Notes: generated from the letters alone by a model not told the origin. A stretch of 64,000 nt of DNA from Anastrepha obliqua (GCF_027943255.1 NC_072895.1:83020001-83084000); one strand, 5' to 3'. Positions 21,801 through 32,855 are shown, numbered from the stretch's first letter. A program made the numbers and translations.

Positions 21801-21967
21801 TTTTAAATTTCAGTATTACGTCTACAGCTAATTTCCGATTTTATATTGCACAAAAATTTAAAAATAATGGATTATCGAAAATAGGTTACCTCCGCTTTTG
21901 CTCAATACATCCTTTTATCTGCAGTACCATCCAATCAACAACAGTTAAAAAAATAAACTCAACGTGA
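20660..21967 (+). CDS. Mariner transposase, DD34D, with an 8-residue insertion and read-through tail
   Basis: The natural start is ATG 20660 (MSDLIEQRSAIKF), inside a frame that opens at 20585. The N-terminal paired HTH region ends near residue 110. The catalytic Asp positions are IVTGDETWIYAYD, FLHHDNAPSHT and SPDLAPCDFWLF, with 34 residues between the last two. After WLFPK, a 24-bp in-frame tandem duplication (about 21529-21575, CCACTCCGGGGAAC repeated) adds RHSGEPQ-type residues just before the PLRGTRF block. Family members end soon after GDEIDLQ. Here the stop is lost and the frame continues about 75 AT-rich codons into non-coding DNA. The core is open but the protein is probably impaired. 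Confidence 0.85.
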   Translation: MSDLIEQRSAIKFCLRNEISAAETFNTLQKAFGDSNMSQKNVYKWYKDFKEGRERVDDLERSGRPSTSTYDQHVNKVKELVLKNRRLTVKDLTDLIGISEGSVKTILKDHLGLRKAKSRLVPKTLNFLEKSRRVDVCETMLSDYQDKLKCIVTGDETWIYAYDPETTDQSSEYRAKGEARPKRARQSRSKIKVMMAVFFDFRGVEHYEFLPPGQTVNKEYYLSVIRRLREANRPKRPELWANNSRFLHHDNAPSHTALVLRDHFAKNSTHIVPQPPYSPDLAPCDFWLFPKRHSGEPQRPLRGTRFESIEEVKAESTKVLMAIPKMDYLASFGDWKNHWHKCISSRGDYFEGDEIDLQKYLNKDFSFYNQIHLPFYLFLFFLNFSITSTANFRFYIAQKFKNNGLSKIGYLRFCSIHPFICSTIQSTTVKKINST

Positions 21968-23085
21968 ATGTGCTTTGTGGCAGGAAGTTAAAGGTCAACC
22001 CATTCCATTGTATTTCTTTCTCTTCAAGCCACGTACCCCCTGTGGGGTTAATTCAGGGACAACGACGACAGACACAGACAAAGCTAATTAGGTTTTCATA
22101 TTTCATTGAACCAAATTAGCGTAGCATACTTTCCAACCTTTCACTCATTACCCGACTGAATGTGGCCCATCAGACGAGCGCCAAGCCACCTTCCGCTCCT
22201 GTTTAACCAGTCACCCACCAACAGTGGTTGACCATCACAATTCGCAGCAACTGATTACCAAAGCAAAATGTGCATGCCGGGGTTGTTCAGCGTAATGAGA
22301 AGAGGATGGACATGGAGAAGGTGGTGTGAGGAGGGTTGAGGTGAGACGGGGCGCGAACCCTTGTGGCAGGCACTGTGCAGTTCGTGTGAATAGCTGCTGG
22401 CTGCACAAAGTCTTTATGTTGCCTAGCCGCCCCCTTTCGCCGGTTACTATTGCGATTGCTGCGATATTGTGATGCTGTGGTTTTTATTATTGTAGTACTA
22501 CCGGACTGTGATGTGGACAAATCAAGGCAGAGCACAACATTTTAATTGAGGGTCAATTATGCATTGTGGTGCATAAACGCGCGCACACACACACACACAC
22601 AGACCGATTCATTCGGCGAGGTAGAGAAACCACAGAGTAAATATGTATGTGTGTGTGAGAGTGTATGTATGTACGACAAGTGGACAGCATAAATCCTTGA
22701 TAGCGCAGTTTTATTTGATTGTGGGTGTAATTGGGGGGAAAAATCAGAGAACCAACATTGCTTAAGTGTTTGTGTTTGGTGTTTATTTATTTGTTTTAAT
22801 TAGTTGATTAGAAACATATAAAAAAGTAAAACGTAATAAGCCTAAATACATTGTAATCAGTCATTTAATGAGATTTTCTTTTTTAATTTTACATTTTATG
22901 CACTTCATGCCCACTTACGCATTAAAGCGAGTTATTTAAATACAGATAATCCATTACCAGAGAATCATAGAGAGCACCTAAGCCAGCGGGTACCCTTTTA
23001 ATATTTATTTTTAGGAACCAAGGCCGCTTTTGCAAACACAGTGAGTGGCACTAGTCCGGAGATTATATATTCAAAGCGAAGAAGA
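21968..23085. other. Host-like non-coding DNA with a CA repeat
   Basis: GC-moderate, unique-looking sequence (22020-22560) without a convincing long frame, then AT-rich DNA. A CA tract lies at 22584-22601. Confidence 0.4.
22584..22601. repeat. CA microsatellite
   Basis: Nine CA dinucleotides in a row. Confidence 0.8.
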
Positions 23086-23089
23086 ACCA

Positions 23090-23215
23090 CACGAATGCGA
23101 CATCTACCTACAGGCTTATCTGTCTTCTAGACAAAGTAGGAAATGTATTGGAGAAAATACACTGTTCGAGGGTGGAAATTTATACGAATACCATTGCGGG
23201 ACTCTCTAGGTTAGG
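23090..23215 (+). pseudogene. LINE reverse transcriptase fragment, early RT motifs
   Basis: The translation TYRLICLLDKVGNVLEKIH followed by an NTIAGLS segment fits the RPICLLDTVGKVLEKI motif that opens the RT domain of R1/I/LOA-type LINEs. A stop follows at once. Confidence 0.5.
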
Positions 23216-23419
23216 ATAGAGCTGTCCTTGCGAGGGGCCCACTTAGACAAAAAATCAAAATTTGTCCGTTGTGATAACATACAGGAGAAGGGGAGTGAAA
23301 AAGGAGAAGTGAAAGAATCAGACAGGTGGAAGAAAAGGAAGAAAGAGCTTTGCATTAGAGGATGATGGCCAACCGTGGCGATTTACGGTTGTATTAACCG
23401 CTTTAAGCTATTGATTAAT

Positions 23420-23700
23420 TTTACCAGATGTGTGATATTTAAACCCGCAACATTCGCAGGTATAGCGAAGAAGTTAGAACCCAGATGTCTAAACCTTTGC
23501 CCGACGATAGCTGAAATGATTCCTCCTCGTCCTCCATACAGCTTTTGCAGAAAAGACTTGAAGCCTCATCGCATGAACCCCTAACGGACAATGTCCGGTA
23601 AGGATACCTATCGAATTCGAGAGCTGCGGATTTGCTAGCCTTAGCGCTCGCTGAGCTGCTGCGAAGCCCCGATTTCCAGTAGCAGAACACAAGTTCTCAA
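23420..23700 (-). pseudogene. LINE C-terminal zinc-knuckle fragment
   Basis: On the minus strand IGILTGHCPLGVHAMRLQ is followed, after a frame change, by LFCKSCMEDEEESFQ. This is the post-RNase H region of I/LOA-type LINEs, with its Cys-rich knuckle. Its orientation is opposite to the RT pieces on both sides, so it comes from a separate insertion or an inversion. Confidence 0.6.
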
Positions 23701-23739
23701 GGGACCATTGTCAGCCCAGCAGTTTCCCTCTATGCCGCT

Positions 23740-24290
23740 GTAAACAGATTGCGTTCTACTTCACACACATAAGCATAGTCTAAGGTACAGACTTTTGCCA
23801 GTTACATACGATATCACAGGAGAGGTTCCCCAGGGATCTGTCTTGGATCCAATTCATGGGAACGTAAAGTAAGATGGAGTCTACCAATTAAATAAGCATA
23901 TAATCATAGATATGCAGATGACATTACTATATGGGGTGGTCAAGACAAGAAGCGAAGTAGCGACAAAATGCAGCACAATTATCGCGATGGTGAAGACATG
24001 GGCCTAAGAAAACGAACTGAAACTAGAGCAGCACAAAACCGAGCCAGTGCTACTAAGCAGCCGGAAAAAAGTGAAACGGGTCTCAATCAGCATTGCTCGT
24101 CACACTATAGAGTTCAGTACAAACCTAAGGTACCTTGGCGTCTACGTAGACCACAGGCTGTGCTTCATAGAATATCTCAGGCAAGCTAGGAGCAAAGCTG
24201 CAAAAGTATGTAATTGACTTTCCAGAATGATACGGAACGTTACTACTTGCACCAATTACCACATCGGCAATGCACTACAAGTGGGAAACT
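23740..24290 (+). pseudogene. LINE reverse transcriptase fragment, palm and thumb
   Basis: Split over frames: an ITGEVPQGSVLDP segment (RT motif B region) near 23815-23850, YADDITIW (motif C, both Asp kept) near 23910-23940, then KTWA, ENELKLEQHKTE, NLRYLGVYVDHRL and RQARSKAAKVCN up to about 24220. The order is correct for one RT and continues the fragment at 23090. Many stops. Confidence 0.65.
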
Positions 24291-24399
24291 GGAAGCAATT
24301 ACTCAAAATCCGTAATGGCAAGACGCCGGCAGGATGATGACGCTGCACGAGCCAATCACGTAACAAGAAGTTAATTTAATCGTGGAGATTGTTTTAGTC

Positions 24400-25200
24400 C
24401 GTAGGCGCTTTACGAATTGTGCAGGGTTATAGCAGGGCATTCCAGCTAAAACTATTGGCGCGTGTTTCCAAATCCAATAATAGTCTCCAAGTGTTCGATG
24501 ACCTTCCTCCTCTACGATTGCCTTCTGGATTCCACTCAATAGCGGCTTTTGTTAGGTCATCACATTGCCGATGTGTCAAATCCAACCCCATTTTCTTATG
24601 CCAATCTGAAGGAGTATTGAGATTTGCTGAGTTGTACTCCACACATCAGCATTCGAGATTTTGCTTGGCCAAATGATTTTCAGGATTTTGCGAAGGCATC
24701 GATTAGTGAATACTTGCAGTGCATTCATGTCGACCGCAGCTGTATTCCACATTCCACATCGAGTAAATATGATTTGACAATAGAATTAAAGATCCCCCCT
24801 TTTTACGTTGCTTCATGATGTGCGATGTTTTCTAGATTTGACGTACGGAGCCAAATGTTGCTAGAGCTTTCATAATGCGGTTTTTGAGTCTTCGCTGGAG
24901 CCACCTGATACCGAGATGATACCGCTAACATAAAAGAATTGCACTTCTTCCAGCTGGGTACCATCGATCGGGGACCAACGCATATATACTCAAAATATGT
25001 GCGCATTACTTTGGTTTCCGAAATGTTGAAAACCAGCCCAGCGACAGTCGGCAACTTCCTGCATTGATTGGAGTTGCATTACCTTGTCGGAAAATGTATG
25101 TGATAGTAGAAAAATATCGTCCGCGTAATCGAGGTCAAAAAGCTTGCTCCACAGGTCCCCGGAAATCCATTCTTCAAATGATTCTAACTTATACATATGT
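24400..25200 (-). pseudogene. RTE-like LINE, RT C-terminal half
   Basis: The minus-strand frame at 24990-25208 has LFDLDYADDIFLLSHTFSDK (RT motif C). The next piece reads AGLVFNISETKVMRTYF (24803-25054). The last (24427-24642) is THRQCDDLTKAAIEWNPEGN and a GGRSSNTW patch, the RTE-type tail. The order is correct, with frame breaks between pieces. It is a cousin of the copy at 7515-8640, whose tail ends in the same kind of basic patch. Confidence 0.75.
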
Positions 25201-25335
25201 ATGTACAAAATGCTTTGTGTTCCGTACTAAAAGTTGATCGCACCCAAGCTAAAGTGCAGTAAATGCAGCAAATCTAAGGAATTCTTTCATTTAGATTCAT
25301 TCTTGCTCAGCTTGGACAATAAATTCGTTTGCAAA

Positions 25336-25612
25336 ACCTAATTGGCCCTCACAACATTTCTTAGGTATTTGGGCGAGCCCCTTCTCTTATTTGTGAAGTC
25401 CGGCTTGACGTTGTTCTACAAACGGAGAGATCTAGAGTTTTAAGCCGACTCCGAAAGGCAGATTTTTTTACGAGCAGCCTTTTAATATCAGAAATACACT
25501 CGGAGGTTTGCTATTGCCTGCAACAGCTATTAGAAACAACTTTTTCTTCATTTTTCTTCTGCGTTCTCCGAGTTCCGAATTGTAGTCACGCACCAACCCA
25601 TTCGACGACCTC
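25336..25612 (-). mobile_element. SINE, old copy in reverse orientation
   Basis: Read on the minus strand it carries the GAATGGGTTGGTGCGTGACT head, CCTCCGAGTGTATTTCTG, CGGAGTCGGCTTAAAACTC, and the GGGCTCGCCCAAATA and GGCCAATTAGG end in order. No clear target duplication remains, and divergence is higher than in the TSD-flanked copies. Confidence 0.75.
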
Positions 25613-25869
25613 CTCTATCCGTTCTCCAATTCTTTGAATTAGTCGATATCTGAAAACCTAATATCAACTACCTCGCCAATTTCCACCCAAATTATTGTTA
25701 ATACTAACATTCCGTTGGAACAACAACTGTCTAAAGGGCTTCATACTACAATTTTTTTAAGTGCATTTTTAATCCGGGGCGAAAACATCAAAAAAATTTT
25801 TCTTAGAAATGAGAAGTTCTGAAATTCCAACTATCTTTATAGAAATTTAAAATTTTAAGAAATTTTTGT

Positions 25870-27330
25870 TTGGTTTTTGGGAAAATCTGTAATATAACTG
25901 GCGTACAAAAAATATTTTCCTTATTTTTTAGGAGAACCTGTGATGTTCCTGGCATGAAAGAAAAAATATTTTCTTAAAATCTTAAAATTTTAAAACAAAA
26001 GAATCTCAAAACTTAAAAAAAATTTTTTTATATCTTAAAACTTAAAACAAATATTTTTTTAGGCAAATCTGTGATCTTCGTAGCACGAAAAAAAAATGTT
26101 TTCTTTTCTTTTAGGAAAACCGGTAAGCAAGAATGATGGAAAGAAGATTGCACCCATCAAAGAGTACGTGACGTCACGTTTTTCCAAGTTGTGCAATATT
26201 GCCAACTATTTGCTCTTCGTAATAAATTTAGTGCTTTTTTATATCGAAAATGCGAAAATTTTGAAGTTTCGTGTTTGTTTCTTTTTTTTTTTAATTTAGA
26301 GCTACCGCAACTTTAAGGTAAAAAAAAATGTATTATTATATGAAAGAAGGTTAAAAAAGACCACTCTGATAATGAAAAGTAGTTGGTTCTTATAAAATTT
26401 GATATTTTGAAAGTGAAAATTTAATTTTTTGTTCCTTTTAAGGTTATGTTTGAATATTAAATTATTTAAAAGCGTTTGAATTTACTGAATGCGAATTGAA
26501 ACCATAGAGGAGTAATCGTTCCTCTCGGTCATCAATCCTTAGTGGGACATAGGGCATCAATAGATGTATTCATTGTAAAAATAAGCCAGAAAATACTAAA
26601 GAAACCATACTGACATTTTTACAAAAAGAGTACCTTATCTAGTTACATAACCTCAAATTTAGCAAATAAGTTGTTCCCTTAACAAAATAGTCTCGCTTAA
26701 CAAAAAAAAAAACTCATAAATTAAATTGTACATAAGCATAACACATTTATTTACAAAAAAAACCGCACATTCTAAAGACAATTTGTCACGCATACAAAGT
26801 TCTTTAAGTGATTCAATAAAAATTTGGTGTTTTATTTTCTTTAAATGGGCATTATAGTGCGTTTTTATATCCAAAGCTAGGCAACACTGCAGTAGCGAGA
26901 GAGAGATGTGACTGCCGAAAGCAGAAGAACAGCGACAACACCTGCAATCGCGGGCAAAGCCACCAGATGTTAAAAAAAGTAAAGCTAAATAAAACTGGGT
27001 GAACTATTTAACTAAATTTTAAAAAATGTATATTTTATAAAATTATAAACATTACATTTTATTTAGAACAGGCTAGAAAAGAGACTAAATAACAAAAAAA
27101 AATGCTAAATCAAGTTACGAAAATGGTAGTCTGGCCATACTGGAGCTAAAATCACGTAACTCATTGTCAAATTCGCTGAGAGCAAAGTAACGGGACCACG
27201 ATAGGCGCCATCTCATTATTCTTTCCTTCATGTCTGTGAGGTTCCTGGCATGAAAAAATACTTTCTAAATTTTAAGCAAGTTTAAAATATTTTTTTTTAA
27301 TTTTAAGCAAATTAAAAATTTGTATCATGA
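25870..27330. repeat. Degenerate tandem array, interrupted by a 1.1-kb repeat
   Basis: Units built on AGG(A/C)(A/G)AA(C/T)CTGTGAT(G/C)TTCCTGGCATGAAA plus an A/T-rich spacer begin near 25874, 25930, 26061, 26113 and, after the inserted repeat, 27233. The unit at 26113 is cut by copy 2 of the unclassified repeat and resumes at 27233 with TCTGTGAGGTTCCTGGCATG. Confidence 0.6.
26128..27232 (+). mobile_element. Unclassified 1.1-kb repeat, copy 2
   Basis: Collinear with 12584-13784 apart from small gaps, chiefly a shorter segment around 26450. The ends read CAAGAATGATGGAAAGAAG and, from the right, CATGAAGGAAAGAATAATG. Target-site evidence comes from the host array: left flank CCGGTAAG against right flank TCTGTGAG, both derived from a unit that should read CCTGTGAG. 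The fit is 5 of 8 positions, so the duplication has decayed. No coding capacity. Confidence 0.75.
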
Positions 27331-29140
27331 TAGGAAGATTACATATTTATCTTAAACAAATATTTTTAAATTTAAAATTTTTCTTTAAATCTTAAATTTT
27401 CTGAAGAACAAAAAATTGTGTTTAAAAAAATATTCAACAACAATTTTTTTATTTATTTTTAATAATAACTTGATATCTTCCCAAAAATTTTGTATAAAAA
27501 AATTTTTTTGGTAAGAAGAATAGTTTCCGAGATATAAATTCTGAAAATAAAATGTAGCCCAAAGTACTACAAAACTACAAAGTTTAAAGAAAATTTGTTA
27601 TTCACAATTTCTATTTTCTATAAAATTAATTCCCGAAAAGTAAGAGCAGCTATCTCGTCTCTCTCTTTTATAGCAAACAAAGGGAAAAAACGATTTCCCT
27701 ACTATGTTTGACTGCATCATCTTAAGCCAACTCAATCTATCGCAACTATTTCTCTTCGAACGACGGTTTTCGGCAATTGATTATCAGACTGTAAGTATAC
27801 ATATATTTGTGTATCATATATGGATCTACGTAGTAGAAAATTACTTAATCCATTATATTTCGCATTGGGTTTACATGCAATTACTATCCTCAGACACTTA
27901 TTTATGCAAGTAAGTTGGAGTTAAAGCTGTTTGCCCAATGAAATTAGTGTGGATCTTTGCGCTCTTCACTTAACTTCCTGCTTGCGCTTTTCTCCACGAC
28001 GTCTGCTCTCCGTCCTGCCTCAATGATAGCGCCAGCCACCAACCGACCATCTACTTCTAGACTCTTTCGGAAACTTTACTACTTTCGAGTTGCATAATAG
28101 AAATTCACATTTGTATGTATGTATGTATGTGTGTATGTGTGCGTATATGTATTTGGCAAATGTTTATAGAATTATTTGCATGTTTGTTGCATCCAGTTTT
28201 GTTCCATTCATTTCATTAGAGATTTCGGTTTTAATTTCTATTGTAGATTCGCATAAACTTGTGGGAATTTTATTTTCATCTACTCATTGCCAGTTTTTTG
28301 TTTTTGTGTTTTGTTTTTTTGCGCCGCCCATTTCTGTCGTTTTGGTTACAGCCACACAAAATTTGCACATTTACATGCGTTGAGTGTTCATAATCAACAA
28401 CAGCAATTTTGATTCGATGTACACACACACGCACACACACACAGCTACCACAGTGGTTTGGGCACTTGCTGTGTATCGCTGTTCTATTTGTTGTTGCTGT
28501 TTGTGTAATAATTAACATGTGTTAATTGACTTAATTGCCTGCATGTTTGCAAGTGCAATAGTTTCTATTTTCATTTGTTTTTAATTTTTGTTTTGTTTTG
28601 TTTTGTTGGTAGCTTGAAAACGTAAATTATCTGTATTTGTTTACACTCAAACCTTTTTGAAAGGAAATCGCGCTTAAATATTTGGAATTGTTAAATGAAA
28701 AGTATAGGACGCATTTATCATTTGCCCTTTGCGTTCGTACGAAAACAATTTTATATTTGACTTTTTCAATGTATGTACACATCATTTTTCTTGCGCAAAA
28801 TTATATTACAGGTACTATTAAGAGTCAAATATCAGATCAGCGAAAAACTAAAAATTTATTTAAAAAAAATTTTGACTGATTTATAAAAAATTGATGTTGG
28901 TGTAAAAGTGACTAATTATCCTTCTCTTTGAAATTCATAATTATATACTTTATACATAAAAATTAAAAAAAAAATTTAAATAAAAAAATTTATTTAAAAA
29001 AATAAATTTTATATAAAATAAATTATTAAATAATAATGCTATTGAGTGCTTTATTAATATAAAACGGAAATTTGCTTTTACTTTGATATAAAACTTCTTA
29101 TGTGAAAATCAAAACAAAGAGCGCGGTGACTTTGAAAATA
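27331..29140. other. AT-rich then host-like DNA, no gene seen
   Basis: 27331-27660 is extremely A/T-rich. 27700-28700 looks like unique intron or intergenic DNA with TATG repeats (28113-28140) and a CA tract (28420-28441). 28860-29060 is again A/T-rich. Confidence 0.4.
28113..28140. repeat. TATG microsatellite
   Basis: Repeated TATG, grading into TGTG. Confidence 0.75.
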
Positions 29141-29144
29141 TAGC

Positions 29145-29440
29145 ACGGGGTAGTCAATCAAATTGTTGGCAGTTAGGGAACAACACGCCAAGTATAAAGA
29201 GAAAATCGCGAAAACCCCCTTCTTTCAATCCCAGGAACTAAAGACATCAGTTCACACACAAGTATACCATGAGACAGTGCACAGGGTACTCAGGAGTAAC
29301 AACATCCACGGTCGATTTTTGTGTACTATTAATATAATTAATACAATTACCGGCAAAAATTTTCAAATGAAAGTAAAAAACGTCGGCGTCGAAAATTTTA
29401 AAACTGTTACTAAAACCAAGGTCTTAAATTCCGTTATATA
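29145..29440 (+). pseudogene. Tc1-like transposase fragment, N-terminal HTH
   Basis: The frame at 29163-29441 includes AKTPFFQSQELKTSVHTQV followed by YHETVHRVLRSNNIHGR, which is the second helix-turn-helix of a Tc1-like transposase with its SxxTVxRxL recognition helix. The catalytic DDE domain does not follow, and the frame dissolves into low-complexity sequence. The start is not an ATG, so only a fragment is present. Confidence 0.5.
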
Positions 29441-29599
29441 ATTTCAAACTCATGTGCAATGCCGGCCTGTGCCAGTTTTTAGAATGCAAAAAAATTGGTT
29501 CGCAGTGACAAATAGGTATTGTATTAAATGACTGTTAACAATTAAAAATAATCACCCTGTACAAAACAAGCTTTAAAATATGAACTCATTAGTCAGCTG

Positions 29600-29950
29600 A
29601 GTACTTCCACTCAGTATCTTTCAAGCACCAGTTCTCGGGATAAGTATAGCTTGCAGGATGATTCGGAACCATCCACAACATCCACATCCACTTTTTCAGA
29701 TAGTCAAGCAGCTATCTTAGCATTAAAATCACCTACAACGAATTCATAAATCGATGAACTGACAATCTTATAATGAATCCGAAGCGGTAGAAATAGGCTG
29801 CTCCCAACAAAGCGTGCGCTAAAGGGAGATCTTCTTCTATTCCAGATGCAAACCATAATTTTTTTGGTGGGTGAAGTAGAGTTCAAAATGCCTTCGCACT
29901 TACAGCGACCGTCATGCACTGCGTCGATTGGTGTGACTACTAACACAACC
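29600..29950 (-). pseudogene. LINE endonuclease fragment
   Basis: The minus-strand frame at 29704-29946 ends with YEFVVGDFNAKIAAW. GDFNAK is the conserved Asp/Asn motif of LINE APE-type endonucleases. The preceding residues fit the strand before it only loosely. No RT is attached. Confidence 0.4.
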
Positions 29951-30269
29951 TCTCCTCTCCTTCTGAGGGGACACCCTTTCCGGGACTATTGAACCGACCT
30001 ATTATTGAACCGACCTTGTACATTATCGGATGAGGTCGACAAACTGCAAAGATACTTCATAAAACGGATACTAGACTTCATGTCAAACTATTGGGTATTC
30101 AGATAGATTTATTTATTTATTTATTTATTTGTCTATATAAATAGTACATAGTAAGACTAAGGTCTTTCAATAGTACTTCAACAATATTATATACAACTGG
30201 AATATTTTTAACATACAAGTTTCTTAATCTAAATTTTATACCAGTTCATTTACAAATCAATCCAATATA
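29951..30269. other. Spacer with ATTT repeat
   Basis: Contains an (ATTT)n tract at 30107-30130 just upstream of the mariner terminal repeat. No gene. Confidence 0.5.
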
Positions 30270-31375
30270 TTGGGTAGTCGAAAAAGTCTTTTCGTATTTC
30301 TAATCAAACCTCAACTCATTTTTTTTTTATATTTATAATGAACTTTATTAAACCAAATACGAGTATGTACCATTTTGGTCGACCACCTTTTGCTATTTTT
30401 CTTCTAGAGACATTATTCCATCAGTGTAAAACTTTTGTGGTTTCTCGCCGAAAAACTGCGACATGTAATTTTCACAGGCTTCTCTTGAAGCCAACTTTAC
30501 TTCATTAAGGGAGTTCTGCATTGACCGAAACAAATGGTAGTCCGATGGTGCAAGGTCAGGGCTATATGGTGGACGCATCAAAACTTCCCAGTCAAGCTCT
30601 CCCAGTTTTTGCCGAGTCATCAAAAATGTGTGTGGCCTAGCGTTGTCCTGATGGAAGACGACGCCCTTTCTGCTGATCAGTTTTGGCCGTTTTTTTTCGA
30701 TTGCTTGCTTCAATCTCATCAGTTGTTGACAGTAAAGTGTAAAATCAATCGTTCGAGCAGGCTGGAGCAGCAAATAGTGGATGATTCCTTTCCAATCCCA
30801 CCAAACACAGAGCATAACCTTTCGAGGCGTCAATCCTGGCTTTGCGACCATTTGTTGAGCTTCACCACCCGTGCACCATGATCTTTTTCGCACATTATTG
30901 TCGTATTTGATCCACTTTTCGTCTCCTATTACCATTCGCTTCAGAAATGGTTCGATTTCATTTCGTTTCAGGAAAGAATCGCAGAAGTTAATTCGGTCCA
31001 TTAAATTTTTCACAGACAATTCATGTGGTACCCAAACATCGAACTTCTTTTTGTAACCAGCCTTTTTTAAATGGTTCAAACCCGTTTGATGATGAATGTT
31101 TAGTGCCTTGGCGATGTCATGGCAGCTTATGTGACGGTCCTGGTCAATCTTTTCCATAATTTCATCGACTTTTTCAACGATAGGTCGACCGGAGCGAGGT
31201 GCATCTTTCACATCGAAATTCCCAGAACGGAAGCGAGCGAACCATTGCTGTGCTACACAAACTGATACATCATCGTCTCCGTAAACTTCACAAATTTCAT
31301 TGGTGGCTTGCGTGGCATTCTTCCCTTTTTTATACAAAAATTTCAAAACCTAGCGTATTTCTTCAAATTGGTGAA
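30270..31375 (-). mobile_element. Mos1-like mariner, 5' end lost at a junction with a DD41D element
   Basis: The 3' terminal repeat TTGGGTAGTCGAAAAAGTC lies at 30270 next to a TA (30268-30269). It matches, with changes, the 5' repeat of the Mos1-like element at 36830. On the minus strand the transposase runs up to about 31375, where sequence switches to a + strand DD41D transposase. The 5' leader and terminal repeat are absent. Confidence 0.75.
30393..31346 (-). pseudogene. Mos1-like mariner transposase, nearly complete
   Basis: About 317 open residues from a TTG codon. Upstream, the frame reads FEEIR, then a TAG, then VLKFLYKKGKNA, so a stop sits within the first dozen residues of the normal protein. 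HTH region: CVAQQWFARFRSGNF and ISCHDIAKALNI. Catalytic Asp: VIGDEKWIKYD, VFHQDNARPHT, SPDLAPSDYHLF (DD34D). The frame ends SLEEK just short of the usual W-containing C-terminus. The core is fully open, but the start is broken. Confidence 0.8.
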
Positions 31376-32030
31376 AAAATTCGAGCTGTTGGGACAATTT
31401 AGTGATGTGAAGAATAAAATCCGTGCACGTCGCTCAAGAACTACCGAAAATATTGCTGTTGTAGTCGAAAGTGTTGAAGAAAACCCAGGTTTGTTCATTC
31501 CTCGTCGTTCTTTGGAATTGGGCATTCAACAAACGTCATTACACCGTATTTTGCATAAACATTTGGGTCTTAAGCCTTATAAAGTCTAGTTAATACAAGA
31601 ACTCAAGCCGGCCGATCATCATGACTGGACCGATCATCATGGGTCACTGAAATGCATGAAAATGATCCGGAATTCCATCGAAAAATCATCTTGAGTGATG
31701 AGGCCAATTTCCACCTCGGTAGCTTCGTCAACAAGCAAAATTGTCGGATCTGGGGCTCAGAAAATCCAAAAGTTATTGTTGAAAAGCCTCTCTATCCTCA
31801 ACGTGTGACGGTTTGGTGCGGTTTATGGTCCGGCGGAGTAATTGGATCTTACTTTTTCGAAAATGAAGCTGGAGCAACAGTTACGGTGAATGGATTACGC
31901 TATCGATTTTTTATGGCCGGAATCGGATGGTATTGATCTGGACAACGTTTATTTTTAATAAGACTGCGCTACGTGCCACACAAGCAACGCAACCATTGAT
32001 CTTTTACGGGAATAACACCTATTATTGGGA
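31372..32030 (+). pseudogene. DD41D mariner transposase fragment
   Basis: Begins mid-HTH (LVKKFELLGQFSDVKNK), continues with RRSLELGIQQTSLHRILHKH, then ILSDEANFHLGSFVNKQNCR (first Asp), VTVWCGLWSGGVIGSYFFE and, after frame changes, CATCHTSNATIDLL near 31970-32015, which follows the second Asp. Everything after that is missing. Its 5' part is replaced by the oppositely oriented Mos1-like element. Confidence 0.75.
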
Positions 32031-32493
32031 AACCCTTTACCTAATACTGTACATAATATACATAACTCTTGCTTTATGCTGTATTCCGTAAACATTAACA
32101 ACAGAGGAGCGCTCTCATAGTGATTTCCAGATGATTAGCGCTGTTATATAGGTTTGTATGTTATGTTAGACTCCAAAGTCCTGTGGGTCCATTTCAAAAA
32201 ATTTGGCACAGCTGTTATCAAATTTTTGGAAAGAGAAAACAATGGCCCTTATTATGAGCAACATTCGATCTTCAACTGTAGTTGAAAGTGCTGATCGAAC
32301 GAATTTTCATTTGGTATTATGGTGATCATTCGTTGAAGAATAGGACTATTGTGAATTTCGATCGCTCGACGCATTTACAATAGATAATTTTTTTTCAGCT
32401 GATACAGCAAATCAAAATAAAAGAAACCCCGATTGTGTTGAAATTCTTTGCTAACAACATTTTTTAAGGTTAAAAAAAGTATTTTTTGTGAAA

Positions 32494-32855
32494 ATGAGTA
32501 CAACGGAGTTGTGGTTCGACGATTCATCGGACGATGAAAGATTAGTGGAACTATTATAGCTAGAAGTAGAAAACAGTTGAGGGGCGCATCCAACCAGCTA
32601 GAAATGGCTTCCACTGAGTAAGTTCAGAATATTCAAAATGTGTTGACGTACTTAATATTACAGAAATTTCCTTACAGATTTATAAAGAACTTTAGATTAT
32701 CTAAAGAGGCGTTTATGAACCTACTGTCCAGTACAGAAAACCAGTTGCAGCAGCGCACCCGAGCCAAATCCATTCCAAATATTTTAAAGAGACCCTCAAC
32801 GATGATGCTGAAGCTATTGAAGTGGAGTCAAATAACGGAGAAGCAGAAAACATAA
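32494..32855 (+). pseudogene. Harbinger transposase remnant, N-terminal part
   Basis: Starts MSTTELWFDDSSDDERLVEL at ATG 32494, with stops soon after. A possible intron (GTAAGT near 32618 to an AG near 32663 or 32680) leads to RFIKNFRLSKEAFMNLLSS, the helical signature near the N-terminus of Harbinger DDE transposases. The catalytic DDE domain is absent. Confidence 0.6.
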
